Source of the DNA: Chaetoceros tenuissimus
Taxonomy: Eukaryota > Bacillariophyta > Thalassiosirophyceae > Chaetocerotales > Chaetocerotaceae
NCBI GenBank assembly: GCA_021927905.1
Contig: BLLK01000062.1
Coordinates: 2,046,001 to 2,110,000, forward strand
Direction: 5' to 3'
DNA length: 64,000 bases
A program made the position numbers and the translations under genes. Below, one piece after another: positions 8,517 through 19,300 of this stretch. Numbering within the stretch: the first letter of the stretch is position 1; every line of letters starts with the position of its first letter. The notes beneath the pieces were generated by a model, which saw nothing but the letters and a program-made list of their open reading frames with translations, searched no databases and was not told where the DNA came from.

Positions 8517-9779
8517 ATGACAGAGCTTACAGTTTCAGGAGTGCAGGCAATCGATCTTGCCAAATCTACCAATCCCATCAACACTGGTATCGGCTTTTTC
8601 GATCACATGCTTGATCAATTTAATTCCCACGCACAAATTGGAGTTTCAGCAACTGTAACTAGTACAGAGGGGGATGACCTTGATGATAGAAATAGACATG
8701 GAGATGACAGTCTTCAGTTAGACCTTATGAAAAAGGTCGGAATAGCGCTAGGAGGAGAGATGAAGAAACTTATCCCTTCATCCGCGGGTGAGAGCAGATT
8801 CTGTTGTCCACTAGATGAAGCACTTGTAGAATGTATCATTTCTCCTTCAAATGACAGTCCAAGTTTTATATTTGATCTAGCACCGTATGGAATTTATCCA
8901 AAATCTGGAAGGAAAAAGATTGGACAGATGATGACTTCTCCACTTGAATTCTTTTTTCAAAACCTTTGTATGGCTGCTGGATTAAATGTTTCATTGAAAA
9001 AGATTAGAGGGGATAATGGTCACCATGTAGTTGAGAGTGCATTCAAGGCTTTCTCTCGTGCTCTCCGTAATTTGATTGATGGAACAGATACCACTGGTCA
9101 AGGTGCAAAGATGGAAGAGATGTGGGGGCATTCAAGTCAAAGTGCAAAGGAAGGAGTTGTGATGAAGCGCACTGGATCTTCTAGTCGCAAAACAAAGGAG
9201 ACCACTATCAATGTAGAAATTGATCTCGACGATGGCGTAGAAGGTATAAAAGTTGAAACTGGTATTCAAACTTTGGACAGTTTTTACACTGATTTGGCAA
9301 CAGAAGCTGGCATCTCTCTAAATGTATTTTGTCAAGGAGACCTTTGGGTCGATGATCACCATTCTTCGGAAGATGTATCTATTGCTATTGGAAAAGTGTT
9401 GAATACTGCACTTGGAACCAAAGCTGGCTTAAATAGAATGTGGTGTTCTAGAGCTCAATGTAATGACTCCATTGTAGAAGTAACAATGGACCTTTCGAAT
9501 AGACCATGCTTGACTTCAAATTTGTCTCTTAGTGACTACACCGAAGATTGTGAATATGTTGGAGATATGAGTGTTGAAATGCTGGAACATGCATTGGACT
9601 CTCTTGTAATGAATGGGCAAATGACTGTGCATATTTTGGAATGCGAAAAGGGAAGTGACATTCGCAATTTGGCAACTGCTACAGCATTAGCTTTCGGAAA
9701 GGCTTTGAGATTGTGTGCTGCGGTAGACCCAAGAAGAGCAGGAAAGACTGCGAGTAGCAAAGGGACTCTTTCAGTTTAG
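8517..9779 (+). CDS. HIS3: Imidazoleglycerol-phosphate dehydratase with two tandem, complementary domains
   Basis: IGPD catalyses the sixth step of histidine synthesis, removing water from imidazole glycerol phosphate. The usual enzyme is about 200 residues; this one is 420 and holds two IGPD domains. Domain 1 (about 1-190) keeps FFDHMLDQ (27-34), PLDEAL (98-103) and GDNGHHVVESAFKA (165-178), but the DDHHTVED motif is replaced by DDRNRHGDDS (56-65). Domain 2 (about 224-420) keeps the N-terminal RKTKET (224-229), DDHHSSED (279-286), DLSNRP (325-330) and the C-terminal SSKGTL (413-418), but has TLDSFYTD (252-259) in place of FLDHMLDQ and SDIRNLATATALAF (380-393) in place of the second HHxxE block. 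Each half therefore lacks metal-site motifs that the other keeps. No organelle presequence is seen. A missing 5' exon is possible, since domain 1 lacks its own RxTxET strand. Confidence 0.9.
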   Translation: MTELTVSGVQAIDLAKSTNPINTGIGFFDHMLDQFNSHAQIGVSATVTSTEGDDLDDRNRHGDDSLQLDLMKKVGIALGGEMKKLIPSSAGESRFCCPLDEALVECIISPSNDSPSFIFDLAPYGIYPKSGRKKIGQMMTSPLEFFFQNLCMAAGLNVSLKKIRGDNGHHVVESAFKAFSRALRNLIDGTDTTGQGAKMEEMWGHSSQSAKEGVVMKRTGSSSRKTKETTINVEIDLDDGVEGIKVETGIQTLDSFYTDLATEAGISLNVFCQGDLWVDDHHSSEDVSIAIGKVLNTALGTKAGLNRMWCSRAQCNDSIVEVTMDLSNRPCLTSNLSLSDYTEDCEYVGDMSVEMLEHALDSLVMNGQMTVHILECEKGSDIRNLATATALAFGKALRLCAAVDPRRAGKTASSKGTLSV

Positions 9780-10042
9780 AGATTTATTTATTAATTAATC
9801 ATTTCATATACGCATAATTCCATTAGACTTTTTTGCATAATTTGCACTCACATGCAATTCAATGCCCTACCACATTTCCATGTTTGTACAACATGGATGC
9901 AAAGTCTAGGCACCCGGATATACAAGAAAAAATTGTCAAAAGACCCAAAATGTCCACAAATATTCCGTTAAAAAAAACACACATCAAAAAATTAAACTAT
10001 TTTCATTTATCTCCATCTTTCTATTCTTCCATTTTGAGGAAA

Positions 10043-10972
10043 ATGATGTCTTCAGCACATCCAACAAATTCATCAGTCAGCTATGCCTATGGCAAGCAGT
10101 CCAACCAATTTTTCCCTCGGGAGCAACCGAGAAGTAACAGATCAAAGTTCGTTATTGCAGTTGCATGTGTGATATTAGTCTCTCTCCTATTTTCTGGTGT
10201 TTCTATTTTTTACGAGAACACGACGCCCTATAGTCCAACAGGAACGACGTACAGAGGTACTGGTTGGACTAGTGAAAGAACTGTGTCTGTGAAAACAATA
10301 GGAGAAACTAAATTTGCAAGGTGTGACGTACACACAGTACGGAGTGAAGATGGAAAAAGTCAAATCAATGACTGGTTGTTTATGGAAGAAATGGACGCTG
10401 TAAATGTAGCTGTTGTTTTGGAGAATGGAAATTTTGTGGTGTTTGAGCAAGGTAAATATGCCATTCCTGGGTCTACACTAAGCCCTGTAGGAGGATTTGT
10501 CGATGCAGGAGAGAGCCCTTTCGAAAGTGCTCGGAGGGAAGTTATGGAAGAGCTGGGTCTAGGCTCGAGGCATATGCTTCAACAATTTCAAGCAATTGAT
10601 GGTGTTTCTACAGATATAAGTACTTACAACAAGAATATGTACACGCAAATACCGAAAGCATCCAGGGCTATGGATCAATTCAATTTAGCAAAAGGTGACA
10701 CTTCAGGTGATGATTTGGATTGGATTTTTTTGGGAAGGTATCGAACTGCAGCGAATAGAGGAGGAGGATTTATTTACACATACCTCTTGAAAAATGCAGT
10801 TCCTATTCTTCCTAGTGGTGGCACAGAAGCTTTTATCAGCACAGGGGATGATGAAGCACAAAAGATTAAATTTATCCCTATTCAAGAAGTTCGTCAAAGA
10901 ACATTAAACGGAGAGTTTCAGGAAGTGAAATGGGCTGCAACGCTAGCACTAGCTTTGATGCATCTACAGTAG
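10043..10972 (+). CDS. Membrane-anchored Nudix hydrolase, ADP-ribose-pyrophosphatase-like
   Basis: A 309-residue frame from the first ATG of a MM pair; the open frame extends further left but that part has no signal or domain. Residues about 33-52 (SKFVIAVACVILVSLLFSGV) form one membrane segment after a short basic cytoplasmic-looking N-terminus, a type II signal anchor. A Nudix fold follows, with strand AVNVAVVLENGNFVVFEQGK and a complete Nudix box at about 154-178: GGFVDAGESPFESARREVMEELGLG, G-x5-E-x7-REUxEExGU with all metal-binding Glu present. The glycine-proline entrance PGSTLSPVGGFVDAGE is typical of ADP-sugar and NADH-type hydrolases. It probably cleaves a nucleoside diphosphate linked to another group at a membrane surface in the endomembrane lumen. 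The insert at about 195-230 is longer than usual. Substrate is not predictable. Confidence 0.85.
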   Translation: MMSSAHPTNSSVSYAYGKQSNQFFPREQPRSNRSKFVIAVACVILVSLLFSGVSIFYENTTPYSPTGTTYRGTGWTSERTVSVKTIGETKFARCDVHTVRSEDGKSQINDWLFMEEMDAVNVAVVLENGNFVVFEQGKYAIPGSTLSPVGGFVDAGESPFESARREVMEELGLGSRHMLQQFQAIDGVSTDISTYNKNMYTQIPKASRAMDQFNLAKGDTSGDDLDWIFLGRYRTAANRGGGFIYTYLLKNAVPILPSGGTEAFISTGDDEAQKIKFIPIQEVRQRTLNGEFQEVKWAATLALALMHLQ

Positions 10973-11038
10973 TTCTTTCTAACCTACAACAAATAAGTTT
11001 AATTTTGTATGTATAGTCCATTTCTCTAGTTACTGACT

Positions 11039-12679
11039 TTATTGTCCACCAGATGTAGCCATCAATCCAATAATCGTAGCACCAATGACACCACTAATCC
11101 ACAACTCATCATTCTTTTTGGCCTCTTTCAGCATCTTCTTCATGTACTGTTTATTCTTCTTCATCATATCATCTTGCTCATCGTCGTCGCTATCTTCATC
11201 TGAAATCTTCACCTCATCCTTCGCATCTGCCTTCAAATCCCCTCCCATTAGAACTTTTCGTAACATATGTCCAACACCCTTTGAACTAACTCCATTCTGT
11301 TTTCCATATATTTTTGCTTCCTTTTCTCTCTGTAAAGACATATCCTTCAAAACCTCTTTCAAGTCGTGACAATGAAGCGCAACTTGTTGCATAATTTTGA
11401 TTGCATCTTGATACCCTTCACCATGACTCACTCTATTTTTGAATAACCGGGATCCACAATGGTAGTTCATAGGAAGTTGATTAAATTGATTCATAGCATT
11501 AATCAAATCATTTCTGCGAATCCAAGCATGTTTAGTCTTGATAGCATCATTGTCTGTCATGGCATCAGAACTATGTTTATCATTCAGCACAACTTGTTGA
11601 AGATACTCCTTACTAAAGTATTGCTGATATGTTTGTTGAAAGAATAGAATAAGATTCTCGTATTCTGCAAGAATAGTAACAAGATGTATGTCACAGAGTG
11701 CTTCAGCTAGATGACCAAACAAAAGTATATCAACTATACCCAATTCTTTGGTTCCCAACAATGTCATTGGCATCTTTGAACTAGTATTGTTCTTCGCAAG
11801 AATAGAATCAAGTACACCATATCCTTCCTGACTCAATGCGATTGCATGATCCAAATTAAAATCACACTTATTATGGGTCGACGTGGCATTCTCATCATTC
11901 TCAGTCCTGTTCTTCTTCTCAATGCTAAACAAAGGTTTATTACTGAGAGATGCAGTAGTACCACAGCCACTCATACCCCATCTTCCAAGCTTAATTTGTT
12001 TCAAGTGAACAACTCTCTCCGCATAACTTTGGAACCATGCTAACATACTCCAATTCCCCTTGATGTACAATTCCTCCTCTTTCACTTGTTCCAGATAGAA
12101 ATCCAACAAATCCATTTCTCTATAATCTTTGTGCAAAATGGATGCCCGAATACATTGCGGCTTGTAAACCGTCTCCCATGCAACTTCATCTCCATATCGC
12201 ATAGCTTTCAAAATATAATTTTGCTTATCTAATAAATTCGAAATCAAGATTTCCTCCGATGTATTTTCACTCTTGTAATATTTCTCAAAGAGATGAGACA
12301 ATATATCCTGGTTTCCAACCACAATCTGATTCTTCAAATCTTTGTATTGGGGGAAAGCTCCAGTAGAGTGATTACTGACATAGCCTGTGTTTATAAGTGT
12401 ATGTGGTATCTGCTGGATCCTTAGCAAAAGTTGTGTACTCCAATCGCATCGATATTGAATCAATTGAATATTTGATGCATCATGGACCGTTTCCGTCTGA
12501 TGATTTTCGAGTTTCTTTTGTTTTGCTTGAAGGTCTTTGTTACCATATATTTCTGTCCAACCTTCTTTACGCACATGCTGCGATGGAGAGTTGGCGTTGG
12601 AATGTACAGAAGATATGTTTGTCAAAGAGTCGGCAATAATTGATTGGATATGGATCGAAAGATTTCCAAAAGATGCCAT
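11039..12679 (-). CDS. Metaxin/SAM37-like mitochondrial outer-membrane import component
   Basis: A 546-residue frame. Metaxins are GST-fold proteins of the sorting and assembly machinery that inserts beta-barrel proteins in the mitochondrial outer membrane. Residues about 75-130 match the thioredoxin-like half (YRCDWSTQLLLRIQQIPHTL, then IVVGNQDILSHLFEK). Residues about 300-365 match the helical half: TLLGTKELGIVDILLFGHLAEAL followed by LVTILAEYENLILFFQQTYQQYF, the classic metaxin ending. The C-terminus is acidic (DEDSDDDEQDDMMKK), then basic, and ends with a short membrane-like segment (LWISGVIGATIIGLMATSGG), a tail anchor as expected for an outer-membrane protein. A long low-complexity spacer separates the two halves, making the protein bigger than animal metaxins (about 320). 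Assignment rests on the pattern of the two halves, not on a search. Confidence 0.7.
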   Translation of the reverse strand: MASFGNLSIHIQSIIADSLTNISSVHSNANSPSQHVRKEGWTEIYGNKDLQAKQKKLENHQTETVHDASNIQLIQYRCDWSTQLLLRIQQIPHTLINTGYVSNHSTGAFPQYKDLKNQIVVGNQDILSHLFEKYYKSENTSEEILISNLLDKQNYILKAMRYGDEVAWETVYKPQCIRASILHKDYREMDLLDFYLEQVKEEELYIKGNWSMLAWFQSYAERVVHLKQIKLGRWGMSGCGTTASLSNKPLFSIEKKNRTENDENATSTHNKCDFNLDHAIALSQEGYGVLDSILAKNNTSSKMPMTLLGTKELGIVDILLFGHLAEALCDIHLVTILAEYENLILFFQQTYQQYFSKEYLQQVVLNDKHSSDAMTDNDAIKTKHAWIRRNDLINAMNQFNQLPMNYHCGSRLFKNRVSHGEGYQDAIKIMQQVALHCHDLKEVLKDMSLQREKEAKIYGKQNGVSSKGVGHMLRKVLMGGDLKADAKDEVKISDEDSDDDEQDDMMKKNKQYMKKMLKEAKKNDELWISGVIGATIIGLMATSGGQ

Positions 12680-13066
12680 TTTTCGGTAATCTTATACAAA
12701 CTGTGACTCCTCGATGGAAATTCTTTCTCTTTTGCTATATCTGCAAAGTTAAAAGAGGTAGAATAGATACACCAAGAAGAGCAATAGACAAGTCAGGTTG
12801 AAATCGGTTTGTTTGTTTTTTCTTATCGAAACTACGAGTATGTAAATGATAGTACATAGTAGGTTCACCCTATTTTGTAAGAAGTAAAAAGGTGCAGGGG
12901 TACAGCACTTACTCGTCACTGTGTTTGAATGTCTGTACAATAGACAATAGAAGCCATGAGGGGCGTTTCACACAAATGTGTACAAAAGACCCCCCTTTTC
13001 CCTTTCTTTCTCTATGTTTTTGAATAAATCAATCTACGAGTAGAGTAAGCCTGACAACTTGGTTCC

Positions 13067-13080
13067 GGCGCGCCAAAAAA
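13067..13080 (-). promoter_or_regulatory. E2F-like site
   Basis: Read on the minus strand the sequence is TTTTTTGGCGCGCC, which contains TTTGGCGC, the E2F/DP consensus TTTSSCGC, overlapping the 8-base palindrome GGCGCGCC. It lies about 390 bases upstream of the leftward metaxin-like start. Function is inference. Confidence 0.25.
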
Positions 13081-13131
13081 ATTCATAAGTCCGGCTGTCG
13101 TAATCAGATTTCACTTTTTAGCACGGTTTTG

Positions 13132-13154
13132 GAAAGCTCTCGACGAGAGCTTTC
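13132..13154. repeat. Near-perfect 23-base palindrome
   Basis: Arms GAAAGCTCTCG and CGAGAGCTTTC flank a single A. Eleven base pairs with a one-base centre. It could be a binding site for a dimeric factor or the remnant of an inverted repeat. No coding sequence surrounds it. Confidence 0.6.
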
Positions 13155-14225
13155 GATTGAGGTACTGTTCGAATCAATCCAATAGAAACTCGATGATTTA
13201 TAAAACAAAAACTATAATCCAAAGTCTGACTGAAAATTAGGATTTCCTGACTTATTTGGTTACATACATTTCCGTAACAAAGTGCTAAAAATAGGGGTAA
13301 AAATGCATTTATTACTCCATTTGAGCATTTAATACGCACTCTTTTGTATATTATTACTTGAAGTTGCTATTTGATGCATGATTATAAGTATGTTTATAAT
13401 ATATTATAGTTCTATTCAAAAGAATTTGCCCTTCCTCTATATGTTGGCATGCATATCTCGACTGCCCCGAGTTCCTAGTCTTTCGCAGATTTTTGAATAT
13501 TTTCAAAACCAACCCAACAAAGTTTAAAATATATGCAAAAACATTTCAAAATGAAAGTAAGCTTTGATATTAGCTTTAACTTGAAATTATGATGGGGTTG
13601 ATGATGTCTCATAATGATTTGATAACCAATTTGATCAAATAGCCCAAAATTTGTTCTTTTGACCAATGACCTCACACTGTTTTGAGCAAGTTATGCGTTA
13701 GTGTATGTCTGTAATGTGTGTAACCACTGCCCAGTTGAGAACAGTAGAAGTATATTTATGCACATAATTGAATCATCGCATGGTATATCAAAGATATAGG
13801 CACACTTCTCTACATTTCATAGAAAAGGATTAAGGCAACTCTAAATTTACAGTGATCAACAGATCACACGTACTTCATCGTATGTACAGATGAGAATTTT
13901 CAATATTTTGGGAGCAGCGATTGATAGAAGTCAATTTTTATTGCAGAAATGAAAAGATCTCAGTGAGACGAATCGATAGGTACCCAGACATGTACTGAGA
14001 AACTAAAATTGATGGAGAAAAAAATTGTTGAAGTTTATCGCGTAGCTAGTTAGGCAGATCCCAAAATCCCGAAAACCAAATAAGTAAGTCCACCAAATAT
14101 CTCCGGCTTACTCTAGTGTTTTCTCATTCTAACACTTATAATTGTAGAGTGTCTACTTTACTTGCAGACAGTCTGACCTTCTATCCGTCAATCATGTCAA
14201 GTAGGTAGTTACTAATTGTGAGAAT

Positions 14226-14340
14226 GAACGAATCATCTTCACCCATTTAGAGTCAACAGTTAGTAGTGCGACGCGAACAATAGAACGGAGCGAATCATTT
14301 CACCCCATTGGGGTCATCTGTTAGTAGTGTGACACGAACA
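14226..14340. repeat. Two-copy tandem repeat, 62-base period
   Basis: Copy 1 at about 14226-14280 and copy 2 at about 14288-14340 share CGAATCAT, a CACCC-type block, then GTTAGTAGTGYGACRCGAACA. The copies differ at roughly a fifth of positions, so it is an old local duplication. Confidence 0.6.
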
Positions 14341-14679
14341 CACGAACACACGCACGGAAAAATAAACGGGGTAAGGAATCGGTTCCCTGACAAACCGATA
14401 ATAAATTCAAATAAATAAAGATGAAGCAAAATTGAGAGGTGGAAAAGAGGCTTCAACTGTTTTTTAACTGCTTTGCTGACGTTCATAAAATGACAGATCC
14501 GAAGATATCCTAAATAAGTATTAAGTATGCTTTTCAACAACCAAGCAAAAAACAAAGAAAGACAGCTGATGTGATCCTCGACTATCTGAGATCTTTTCAT
14601 TTGAATATCTAAATCACTTCACAAGGACATCTAATCAATCTTTCCAGTCTAAAAGCCTGACATTCTATCAAATACTACA

Positions 14680-16188
14680 ATGTCTCTTGCACTTAAATCC
14701 CATAGGTTGAAAAACCATGCAACCAGTCTGCATCGCTTCTTATCATCGTCGTCATCGTCGCCTTCTTCCATACGAAGAATAGGTATTGGTACTAATAAGT
14801 TGTCGCTTCCCAACACACCCGATGGAACATTTCCATCGGTAATTGCAACTTCGATACAAAACTCAATCACTACCTTTGAAACTACCCTTCACAAAGAGGA
14901 GGAAATGAGAAGAGGCATCACTGATGCCATCATGTTCCTCCAGTCCCAAAACAAAGTGATTCCACCTGTAGATGTTATTGGTAAAATCAGTTATAGAACT
15001 GGAGTGGAAGAAATCAAAGGTGATGTTCTACAAGAAACAAATGATGGCATCAATGTCTACCATAATCAATCACCTGAATTCATTCAACAAACAATGGAAA
15101 CTTCTCCTTTGGTAGATTTGAAACGATCCATTCAGGAAGTGAATCTGACATACTGTCTACACAATCCTGAAGCGCAGTCTAAAATTTTGTTGGAAAAGGA
15201 TGCACCCTTGGATGAAATTAGAGGTCAGCTTAATGAAACCCTCACAAATGCATTTACACAATTGGAAACTCTTGTGCAAGAAGATGTGATTGATGGCTAT
15301 GGAGTATGTAGTAATGGGTTAAGTTTGCAATCATCTCATCCTATGCATTTGTCATGGGAGGATGTCCTTTTGGCTTCTAAGAATGCTAGTGAGTCATTAG
15401 GAGTTGAGAACCATTTGCAAGTCATGCAGCTTCCAATCAACCTTTTGGAAACGTATGGGTTGAAAGTTGCAAATAGAATCAAACAAGAGAATCAGAATGT
15501 AAAGATACATGCTACTCGACCTTTAACGTGTTTCCCCTCTAGAACAGGAGAAGGATATCCGTTTAAAATTGTAGATTATCTTTTGCAAGATGGATTTCAA
15601 CAGCAATGGACACATAAAATGAATGGAATTCCGTCTACGTACGCATCTGTTTTGAATGAAACCATGGGATATTTCGATGCTGAGCACTTGCTAGAAATCA
15701 AGGAAGAGGGAGAGCAACCACTGACAACTGAAGAAAGGGAAACATTAGATGGGTGTAAATTGTTACAAAGTATGATTCACGATTTGGATGCGAATCTGAG
15801 TAGTGGGCAGTATAGATCTTATCCAGCTTATGAAGAAGACTTGTACACGAAAGTGGTTCCTTTGATCCATGATACATTTGAGGAATTAGATGGGGATAGT
15901 GCAGAGCTATTGCAGAGGTTTTTCGAGGCTCATGGAACAGCAGTTCGATACAAGATTGCAAATATTACCCGTGAACTATTAAAGAAAGGTGGTGATAATG
16001 GATCAGGAGAGAAATATGATGTACCAGATGATCAGACACTACAAGAATATGCAATACAATATCTGTTGCAGCAAAAGGTGGATGGAGGACTTTTGAATGG
16101 AGAACCGTTGCTAGATCGTGTGATTGTAGGCTGTCCAAAGGCCGAGCATGTGATTGAGGTTGTCCATGCATGTGAAGCTACTGGATAG
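14680..16188 (+). CDS. Aldo/keto-reductase-like protein with organelle presequence
   Basis: A 502-residue frame. The N-terminus MSLALKSHRLKNHATSLHRFLSSSSSSP is rich in Arg, Ser and His with no acidic residue, a mitochondrial targeting sequence. Family evidence: NAFTQLETLVQEDVIDGYGVCSNGLSL is the AKR strand and helix where the substrate barrel reads the pathway to a GVS-type strand; HLSWEDVLLA follows; HLQVMQLPINLLE matches the conserved strand before the nucleotide site; and the end LDRVIVGCPKAEHVIEVV is the typical AKR C-terminal cofactor motif (VIPG-S-xxRVxEN in classic members). The central insert of about 150 residues (345-460) is acidic and unlike ordinary AKRs. The catalytic Tyr-Lys-His set cannot be placed with confidence, so the enzyme may be divergent or inactive. 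Similar long AKR-like proteins occur in algae, but substrate is unknown. Confidence 0.7.
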   Translation: MSLALKSHRLKNHATSLHRFLSSSSSSPSSIRRIGIGTNKLSLPNTPDGTFPSVIATSIQNSITTFETTLHKEEEMRRGITDAIMFLQSQNKVIPPVDVIGKISYRTGVEEIKGDVLQETNDGINVYHNQSPEFIQQTMETSPLVDLKRSIQEVNLTYCLHNPEAQSKILLEKDAPLDEIRGQLNETLTNAFTQLETLVQEDVIDGYGVCSNGLSLQSSHPMHLSWEDVLLASKNASESLGVENHLQVMQLPINLLETYGLKVANRIKQENQNVKIHATRPLTCFPSRTGEGYPFKIVDYLLQDGFQQQWTHKMNGIPSTYASVLNETMGYFDAEHLLEIKEEGEQPLTTEERETLDGCKLLQSMIHDLDANLSSGQYRSYPAYEEDLYTKVVPLIHDTFEELDGDSAELLQRFFEAHGTAVRYKIANITRELLKKGGDNGSGEKYDVPDDQTLQEYAIQYLLQQKVDGGLLNGEPLLDRVIVGCPKAEHVIEVVHACEATG

Positions 16189-16305
16189 ATTCTATGTACT
16201 AAAGGACAAAGAGAATTCGAGACACGAAACTACTTCTTCGATATATATATATTGCTTTATAAAATATATAATTACCGTTCGACAAAGAAGTCAATATTGT
16301 TTTTC

Positions 16306-19300
16306 TTATGGAGCTATTCTGTTATTCCAGTAGTCATACAGGGTATAAGCATCATGGGCCTTTCTTTTACCATTGAAATGAATTGTTTTGAAACAAAAGA
16401 GGCAAAAGTACTCGCAACAGTTCTTACAATGAAGTTGTGCATCATAGATCTCACAGTTTGAGCAAAGTGGTCTAGGCTCCAAGTTTAATAGCTCTTTAGG
16501 TTTAGTCCAAGTTGATTCTTTTGTTTTCTTTGAAAGGAAAGAAATGCTTGAGGGCTACACTAGAAAGTAGTTTGAAAAGAGAAATGCAAATCTAATCGTA
16601 CCTTGTTGTAATAGAAAGGTCTCTGGTCCTCTTGGCTCCACATTTCTTTCCAATGATTTTGTTGGGCTTTTTGCATCTCTAAGACTCTTTTTCTGCCTTT
16701 GCAGCCCCTCCACCACGACGAAAGTTCAGTTGCTGATTTACTCCTAAGTTGATGTATCCATTCCAGTTGTATTTTCCGCCTTTCTTGTAGTTCTTTCATT
16801 TGTTTCTTTGCCAGTAATATTCTACATAACCCAGAGATAGAACTGGCAGCATCAATTCTTTGTTTCTCCTTCAACTCTTTCGCTCTCTTCTTTTTACGAA
16901 AAATGTATTTTGCTTGCCACTTTCTTACGTGACATTGTATTAATGTTGAGGCGCTTTGCAGTTCCTCGTGTCTTTGTAACTGTTCAAGTCTTTTCACTTC
17001 TCGTAGTTCCAATATGTTCCGAAACCACCGTTGAAGTAAGCTTGCAGCTCTTATTGATATTCTCTTCAATTCGACGCGACTCTGGATGAGTTCACAGAAT
17101 AAAATTCGTCTAAAGAGCCTCGTCAATGTCTTTGCAGCTCGATGTTGGGCTCTCTTTTTATTGAAAAGTTCTAAACGTATTCTACACGAATCCCGCCAAG
17201 CTAATTCGGACCTCCATTTGCATTGAATACGAATACAAGCCTTTCGCATAGACTCTTGAAGGCTCAGAAAGTCAAGTTTCAATGTATGCAAGGCTTGTCT
17301 TGCCCTAAAAGACCTCAACGCGGTTTGAATGGTGATGATAGATCTTTCCTCCAGTTCTTCCCTCTGAAGCTTCTTCTGATACAAGGATTTTACTAGAATA
17401 ATTGCTCGGAATCTTCGATAACATGCTTGTATTTTAGTTGCCTCAATTGGTGCAATCCTTTTCCATGTCTGAAATCTCAGCCGAGATAAAAGCAGTTTTG
17501 CAAGAAAACAACGAGCATTCCTTTGAATGATTATGGCTTTTCTTCTATGGTCAGCTTTTCTTTTACGCAAATCTTCACATAAATTTTTACTGCAATATAT
17601 CCTCCAAGTATTCTGTATCAAAATTGCTTTTTGTATCTTTTTCCTATTCAGTCTGACATCTCTGAGACGAAGTCTAACTTTATTAGCCCTTAGTACTGCT
17701 TGAATCTTTGCTATGCTTCTGGACTTCTTGAAATGTGCATTGATAGTGTGACAGTTTTTTGCTCTACTTAACGATAGAAAGCCATGATAGCCACCATTTG
17801 ATTTCATCGTAGAGTATGGGAAGAGCATCTCAACCCCTTGTAATGTCTTGTAACTTATTCTGGAAATGTTTGGAAGAATTGTAAGGTGAGCTGAATCCCT
17901 ACTCAAATAAAATATATAAGAAGTGCACTTACTTTGTTCCTTTCAGAGCTAGGGTCCTGATGGACACCACTCCACTCGCATCTATGAATGAATCAGTTAT
18001 CCATGTCACAGCTATATTACTCAACTTTGGACATCTATTCAAATGTAACTCAACGATACCTGGCTCAAAATGACCTTCTCCTAAACCTAGAATAGCTTCG
18101 TCGCAAATCCTTTTACATCCTGAAATATTCAATTGTTCTAAATGTTTGCACAGTGATAGTCCTTTCAATGCGCTCCTTGTCAACTTTGGGCAATCTGAAG
18201 CATCTACAAATTTTAGCTGGCTCAAATTCTCACCAATAGCAATCAAGACAGAGTCTGAGATGCAGTCTCCACAACCTGCGAACGATAGATATACCAAATG
18301 AATGCACTTTCTAAAGATGCAAATCAAGGAGTCCACACAAAGCGATTTACAATTTGAGAGTGTCAGTGATTTGAGATTAACCATGGAGGCAATAGATTTT
18401 AAGGCTACTTTTGAAACTCGAAAACATCCATGTAGATTAAGCTTCAGTAAAGATGACCTACAAGCCTCATGTCCCAAAGATTGAATTCCTTCGAACCCAA
18501 AATTTCTATCCACCCCGTCTGTTAACAAAGCTAAGCCAGACGCTAAGTATACCAAAAAAGTCAGGTTCGAAGGCTGCGATTGGATGAAAAAATAGATCTT
18601 TGACGTACCGTTGATTGTTTCTAGATGATTGCAGTTTGTCGCAAGATACCTCAATCCAACATCAGAGATCTTTCTATCATTTTTGATCACTACAACCTTG
18701 AGTTGTTTACATTCTATGATCAATAGAGAGCAAAGAAATGATTAATTATTGAAAAGTAAGAAAGTATCCAATGGAAAAGAGAACTGACCCTCGCTCAAGT
18801 ACCTCATACTATTGTTTGTAATTTTACAACAATTGACAAAGTACACCGAATCCAATTCTCTACATCCCTTTGCTAACCATGATATCCCCACATCTGTAAT
18901 CATTTCACATCCGGATACATCAATGGCCTTTAATCGAGGACATCCTTCTGCAATTGCAAGAAGTGACACATCGGTGATTCTCCCAACCAATTCATTTCGC
19001 GACATGAATAATTGTTCCAACGTCCCTGATCCTTTCGTGAGAGATAAAATCCCGACATCGCTTATCTGACGACATGCTTGAATGTTTAAATATTTGAGAG
19101 ATGTACATGAATCAGCAAGAAATTTCAACTCTTGATCGGTGATTAAAATACAGTAGGAAACATCTACATGTTCAAGAAGTGTACAACCCTGAAATATCTT
19201 CATGAATGCCCATGACGTTATTTCTACATTTCCTGCTAGCTTCAATGTGTGTAATTGCTTCAAATGTTGCCCCAGGATTGCAAAACCATTTCCAGATAGT

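Larger units (their letters stand above)
12680..14679. other. Gene-poor stretch, 2 kb
   Basis: No convincing gene. Short frames here have no domains and lie in AT-rich sequence. The left end should be the metaxin promoter; the right end the promoter of the aldo/keto-reductase-like gene. Marked within it are a GGCGCGCC site, a near-perfect palindrome and a two-copy 62-base repeat, listed separately. Confidence 0.5.

Noticed and set aside
8183-8614. 143-residue frame overlapping the start of HIS3
   Set aside because: Different frame from HIS3, Phe/Ser-rich random composition, and no signal or domain.
12749-14600. Several short minus-strand frames in the 2-kb gene-poor stretch
   Set aside because: All are AT-driven, with Phe/Leu/Tyr-rich sequence and no conserved blocks.
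17902-17932. A 31- to 34-nt intron in the LRR-IQ-WW-B-box gene
   Set aside because: A more distant acceptor (TTTCCAG at about 17860) gives a 73-nt intron that matches the others and also keeps the frame.
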